Part shown: in pieces, positions 61,148-64,000 of the stretch
Layout: each line of letters begins with the position of its first letter
Numbering within the stretch: position 1 is the first letter of the stretch
Position numbers and translations under genes: made by a program
Notes under the pieces: model-generated
Databases searched by the model: none
What the model was told of the DNA's origin: nothing
What the model saw: only the letters and a program-made list of their open reading frames with translations
NCBI GenBank assembly: GCA_021014325.1
Contig: CM037458.1
Span: 22,489,063 to 22,553,062 of the forward strand
From: Plazaster borealis
Taxonomy: Eukaryota; Echinodermata; Asteroidea; Forcipulatida; Labidiasteridae
Length of the DNA: 64,000 bases
Direction: 5' to 3'

Positions 61148-61357
61148 TCTCCCCCCATAAAATAAGAAAATTTACATAAGGAAATTTCGTTCAAAAAGGA
61201 ATGTTAACATGAATTTCAAAATTATTTAAAATTTAAGCAATTTAGTTACATCCGACTTAGACATTTTACTATAATCTGCTAACAGCAATAATCTTACAAA
61301 CACTGTTACTGGTTTAGCACATCAGAAATAATACCAATTGTGTTTAAGTACATTATT

Positions 61358-63061
61358 CTAAACTCTGGACAGAGCATCCGCAATTACATTGCTCTTCCCA
61401 GCGATATGAACAATCTTGAGTGGATATGGTTGCAAAATCAAACTCCAGCCGAATAACCTCTGGTTCTTGGTTTTGAATGTCTCCAAAAACCCAAGTGGGT
61501 TATGATCAGTATAAATGATCGTCTCCCCAGCACCATTCGTTACATACACCTCAAAGTGTTGTAGGGCAAGAACTAAACCTAACGCCTCTTTTTCGATGGA
61601 GTATTTTGCCTGGTATTTGTTCAGTTTCTTTGAAAAGTAACTGATAGGTCGCTCGATTCCAGACTCATCATCTTGGAGCAAAACTGCTCCGACACCAACA
61701 TCACTGGCGTCAATGGCTATTCTGAACGCCTTGTCAAAATTTGGTGCAGCCAGAACTGGTTCGTTTGTCAGAATGGCCTTTAAATTATCAAACGCCTTTT
61801 GACAAGAGTCAGACCAAACAAACTTTACATTCTTCTGTAAAAGTTGAGTCAATGGAGTCGCAATGGTGCTAAAGTTTGGAACAAACTTTCTGTAAAATCC
61901 ACTCATACCCAGGAATCTCATCAATTCTCTCTTTCCTGTGGGCATGGGAAATTCTTGAATAGCTTTGATCTTTGCTACTCGGGGTAGCACGTGACCCTGA
62001 CCGACCACATGACCTAAGTAGGTCACCGTTGCTTTGGCAAACTCACTCTTGTTGAGATTCGCCACCAAGTTTGCTTTAGAAAGCTTATCAAACAGGGCAC
62101 CCAAGTGTTTCAGATGGTCTTTCCAGTTATCGCTGTATACCAAAATGTCATCAATATAGACAACACAATTGTCCAGCCCAGCAATGACTTGACTCATCAT
62201 TCTCTGAAACGTAGCCGGGGCGTTTTTCATCCCAAAGGGCATTGTTTTACATTGGTAGAGACCATCGGGTGTCACAAATGCGGAAATTTCTTTGGCTCGG
62301 TCAGTCAAGGGCACCTGCCAATCACCTTTCAACAGATCTATTTTACTGACAAACGCCGAATTTCCCACTCGATCAATACAATCTTCCAACCTCGGGATCG
62401 GATAAGAATCCGTCTTAGTTTCTGCATTGACTTTTCTATAATCTATACAAAATCTAAGAGTACCGTCTGGCTTTGGTACCATGACAATGGGAGAACTCCA
62501 AGAACTCTGACTAGGTTCGATAATGTCATGTTTTATCATGAATTTAACCTCCTCCCGAACCTTGGCTAACTTGTCCGGGTTAAGTCGGTAGGGAGCTTGT
62601 TTTATAGGTCTTGACTTTCCTACATCAACATCATGAACTGCTACCGACGTACGACCTGGTTTGTCAGAACAAACTTGCTTGTACCTCTGGAGTAGGTTTG
62701 ATAAATCTTTCCGTTGGTCATTGTGCAAATAACCAAGGATTTCGTCCAAATTAGCAAGAATTTCAGAGTTAGAAAGCTGAACAGCTAAAAATTCAAGTTC
62801 AGACGTTTTTGTCTCCAAGTCTTCATTGCATGAGTTGTCATCGTCAGGTTTTGCCTCAATGACAGCTACCCCCACAGGCTGGCCAGAATTATCACGCTCA
62901 TAATACTTTTTGAGCATGTTAACATGACAAACTCTTTGGCTCTTTCTTCGGTCTGGGGTACTGATTACGTAATTGACATCATTGAGTTTCTTTTTGACAC
63001 AGTAGGGCCCACTAAACTTTGCTTTAAGGGGGTCGCCAGGCAGAGGCAACAGCACTAGCAC
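61358..63061 (-). CDS. Gypsy copy 2 pol: integrase GPY/F end + RT + RNase H
   Basis: 567 codons open to a stop at 61358. Residues ~10-55: GPY/F module (FSGPYCVKKKLNDVNYVI, VCHVNMLKKYY) that normally ends a gypsy integrase. ~150-330: RT, with SSPIVMVPKPDGTLRFC, FVSKIDLLKGDWQVPL, MPFGMKNAPATFQRM and YIDD at ~301-304. ~430-567: RNase H with D (AIDASDVG), E (IEKEALG), D (YTDHNPLG), D (IADALSRV). The ATG is internal to the polyprotein; the frame really continues integrase from the right. Makes and degrades template for element cDNA. Confidence 0.93.
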   Translation of the reverse strand: MLVLLPLPGDPLKAKFSGPYCVKKKLNDVNYVISTPDRRKSQRVCHVNMLKKYYERDNSGQPVGVAVIEAKPDDDNSCNEDLETKTSELEFLAVQLSNSEILANLDEILGYLHNDQRKDLSNLLQRYKQVCSDKPGRTSVAVHDVDVGKSRPIKQAPYRLNPDKLAKVREEVKFMIKHDIIEPSQSSWSSPIVMVPKPDGTLRFCIDYRKVNAETKTDSYPIPRLEDCIDRVGNSAFVSKIDLLKGDWQVPLTDRAKEISAFVTPDGLYQCKTMPFGMKNAPATFQRMMSQVIAGLDNCVVYIDDILVYSDNWKDHLKHLGALFDKLSKANLVANLNKSEFAKATVTYLGHVVGQGHVLPRVAKIKAIQEFPMPTGKRELMRFLGMSGFYRKFVPNFSTIATPLTQLLQKNVKFVWSDSCQKAFDNLKAILTNEPVLAAPNFDKAFRIAIDASDVGVGAVLLQDDESGIERPISYFSKKLNKYQAKYSIEKEALGLVLALQHFEVYVTNGAGETIIYTDHNPLGFLETFKTKNQRLFGWSLILQPYPLKIVHIAGKSNVIADALSRV

Positions 63062-63088
63062 TTTTCGCCGGGTTTAAAGATGCGGACT

Positions 63089-64000
63089 TCAGATTTCCTG
63101 TCTGCTCGTCTTCATGACCCGTTGAGACACTTTCAGATGTTCTTGTGCCACAGAACATGCCCTAGACAACCTCTCCTTAAAGTTCGACACATAGTCGAGC
63201 AGATTGGTCTCCTCATCCTCTGACAAAAACCTCTCCTTAATGAGTTTCAAAGGCCCCCTCACCTCATGACCGTAGACCAACTCAAACGGAGTAAAACCAG
63301 TTGACTCGTTCAGCGAGTCCCTGGTTGCAAACAACAGGAAGGGAATTCCTTTGTCCCAATCTTCTGGGAAATCCTCGCAGTAAGCCCTTATCATATTCTT
63401 GAGGGTTTGGTGGTACCTCTCTAGAGCTCCTTGAGACTGCGGATGATATGCAGATGATTTTAACTGCTTGATTCCCAGCTCACGCAGAACTTCCTGAAAC
63501 ACACCCGACATGAAGTTAGACCCCTGATCGGACTGCACTTCTTTCGGTAAACCATATCTTGTGAAAAACTGCATAAGAGCCTCAACAACAACTTTGGCTG
63601 TTATCTTCCTCAGTGGAATGGCCTCTGGAAATCTGGTTGACAAATCCATTATGGTCAACAAATACTGATGCCCGGACTTCGTCCGCGGTAGAGGACCCAC
63701 ACAATCCACCAGGACTCTCGTAAACGGCTCATCAAATGCAGGAATCGGTATCATCGGTGCAGGCTTGATCGATGGCTGTGGCTTTCCCACCATCTGACAC
63801 GTATGGCACGTCTTGCAGAATTCCACCACATCTTGATGTAGCTTAGGCCAATAAAAATGAGCCATGACTCTAGCTTGAGTCTTTCTGATACCAAGATGAC
63901 CCGCAACCGGAATTTCGTGAGCGATTCTCAAGATCTCATCACGGTAACATGGAGGAACAACAATTTGATGAACAATACTCCATTCTTCATCAGCTGGTTT
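63089..64000 (-). CDS. Gypsy copy 2 pol: integrase, partial at the window edge
   Basis: Open from the right edge to 63089. Zinc-binding H-H-C-C (HEIPVAGHLG ... CKTCHTC), then the DDE core: D in LVDCVGPLP, D in QSDQGSNF, E in GALERYHQ, with exactly 35 residues between the second D and E. DSLNESTGFTPFELVYGHE follows. The frame ends early at MKTSRQEI through a small deletion; copy 1 reads on at that place. It joins cDNA into host DNA. Confidence 0.93.
   Translation of the reverse strand, partial: KPADEEWSIVHQIVVPPCYRDEILRIAHEIPVAGHLGIRKTQARVMAHFYWPKLHQDVVEFCKTCHTCQMVGKPQPSIKPAPMIPIPAFDEPFTRVLVDCVGPLPRTKSGHQYLLTIMDLSTRFPEAIPLRKITAKVVVEALMQFFTRYGLPKEVQSDQGSNFMSGVFQEVLRELGIKQLKSSAYHPQSQGALERYHQTLKNMIRAYCEDFPEDWDKGIPFLLFATRDSLNESTGFTPFELVYGHEVRGPLKLIKERFLSEDEETNLLDYVSNFKERLSRACSVAQEHLKVSQRVMKTSRQEI

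Larger units (their letters stand above)
60289..64000 (-). mobile_element. Ty3/gypsy LTR retrotransposon, copy 2 (Gmr1-like, young, cut by window edge)
   Basis: 3' LTR at 60289-61147, polypurine tract, then on the - strand (reading from the right edge) integrase followed by RT-RNase H. Same family and order as copy 1 but with long open frames and all catalytic residues; one 2-base shortfall relative to copy 1 near 63105 breaks the integrase-RT frame. gag, protease and the 5' LTR are beyond 64000. It lies antisense in the NCAPH intron after exon 14. Confidence 0.93.

Noticed and set aside
63061..63110. Programmed frameshift between integrase and RT
   Set aside because: Copy 1 has two more bases here and keeps the frame across this point, so a simple deletion in copy 2 is the more economical reading.

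Overview
This is an intron-rich animal genome window: long AT-rich introns with GT-AG sites, short exons, tRNA-derived SINEs, several LINE clades, LTR retrotransposons and many small inverted-repeat elements. Gene content and repeat types suggest a marine deuterostome invertebrate. An echinoderm, possibly a sea star, is my best guess, but this rests on repeat style and not on a diagnostic marker.

Two host genes lie head-to-tail on the + strand. (1) A FANK1 homologue (fibronectin type III plus ankyrin repeats) has six recognisable exons from 5231 to its stop at 13458; its first exon(s) were not found. (2) NCAPH, the kleisin subunit of condensin I, has fourteen exons from the ATG at 19485 to 59536. 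It runs off the right edge without its last, SMC4-binding exons. All joins keep frame. A likely NCAPH promoter and 5' non-coding exon lie near 17640-17764.

Everything else is mobile or repetitive DNA, often nested. 0-19 kb: TTAA-flanked MITEs of three related families, tRNA-derived SINEs, 'CCCAATTTCATAG' MITEs, foldback elements and a short interstitial telomeric repeat. 20.7-23.6 kb: a 55-bp satellite split by a 1.7-kb hAT-like element that itself carries a LINE fragment. 24-25.7 kb: a 0.8-kb tandem duplication with a large (ATT)n expansion. 26.4-28.4 kb: CR1/L2-like LINE. 29.7-33.5 kb: Tx1/L1-like LINE with its RT core deleted, then RTE-like and jockey/CR1-like fragments. 37.9-45.0 kb: a decayed Ty3/gypsy element on the - strand with both LTRs. 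50.4-53.4 kb: an RTE-like LINE nested in an L2-like LINE with a 16-bp target-site duplication. 56.7-58.2 kb: a second RTE-like LINE. 60.3 kb to the edge: a younger copy of the same gypsy family.

The most notable points are these. Both gypsy copies place integrase upstream of reverse transcriptase (gag-PR-INT-RT-RH), the Ty1/copia-like order known from the Gmr1 group. A short dispersed element carries a match to the histone mRNA 3' stem-loop. Three MITE families share TTAA flanks, AGG termini and an internal module. Several SINEs share one head but have different tails, one of which matches a LINE 3' end in the same window. I saw no CRISPR array, no operon and no clearly functional RNA gene.
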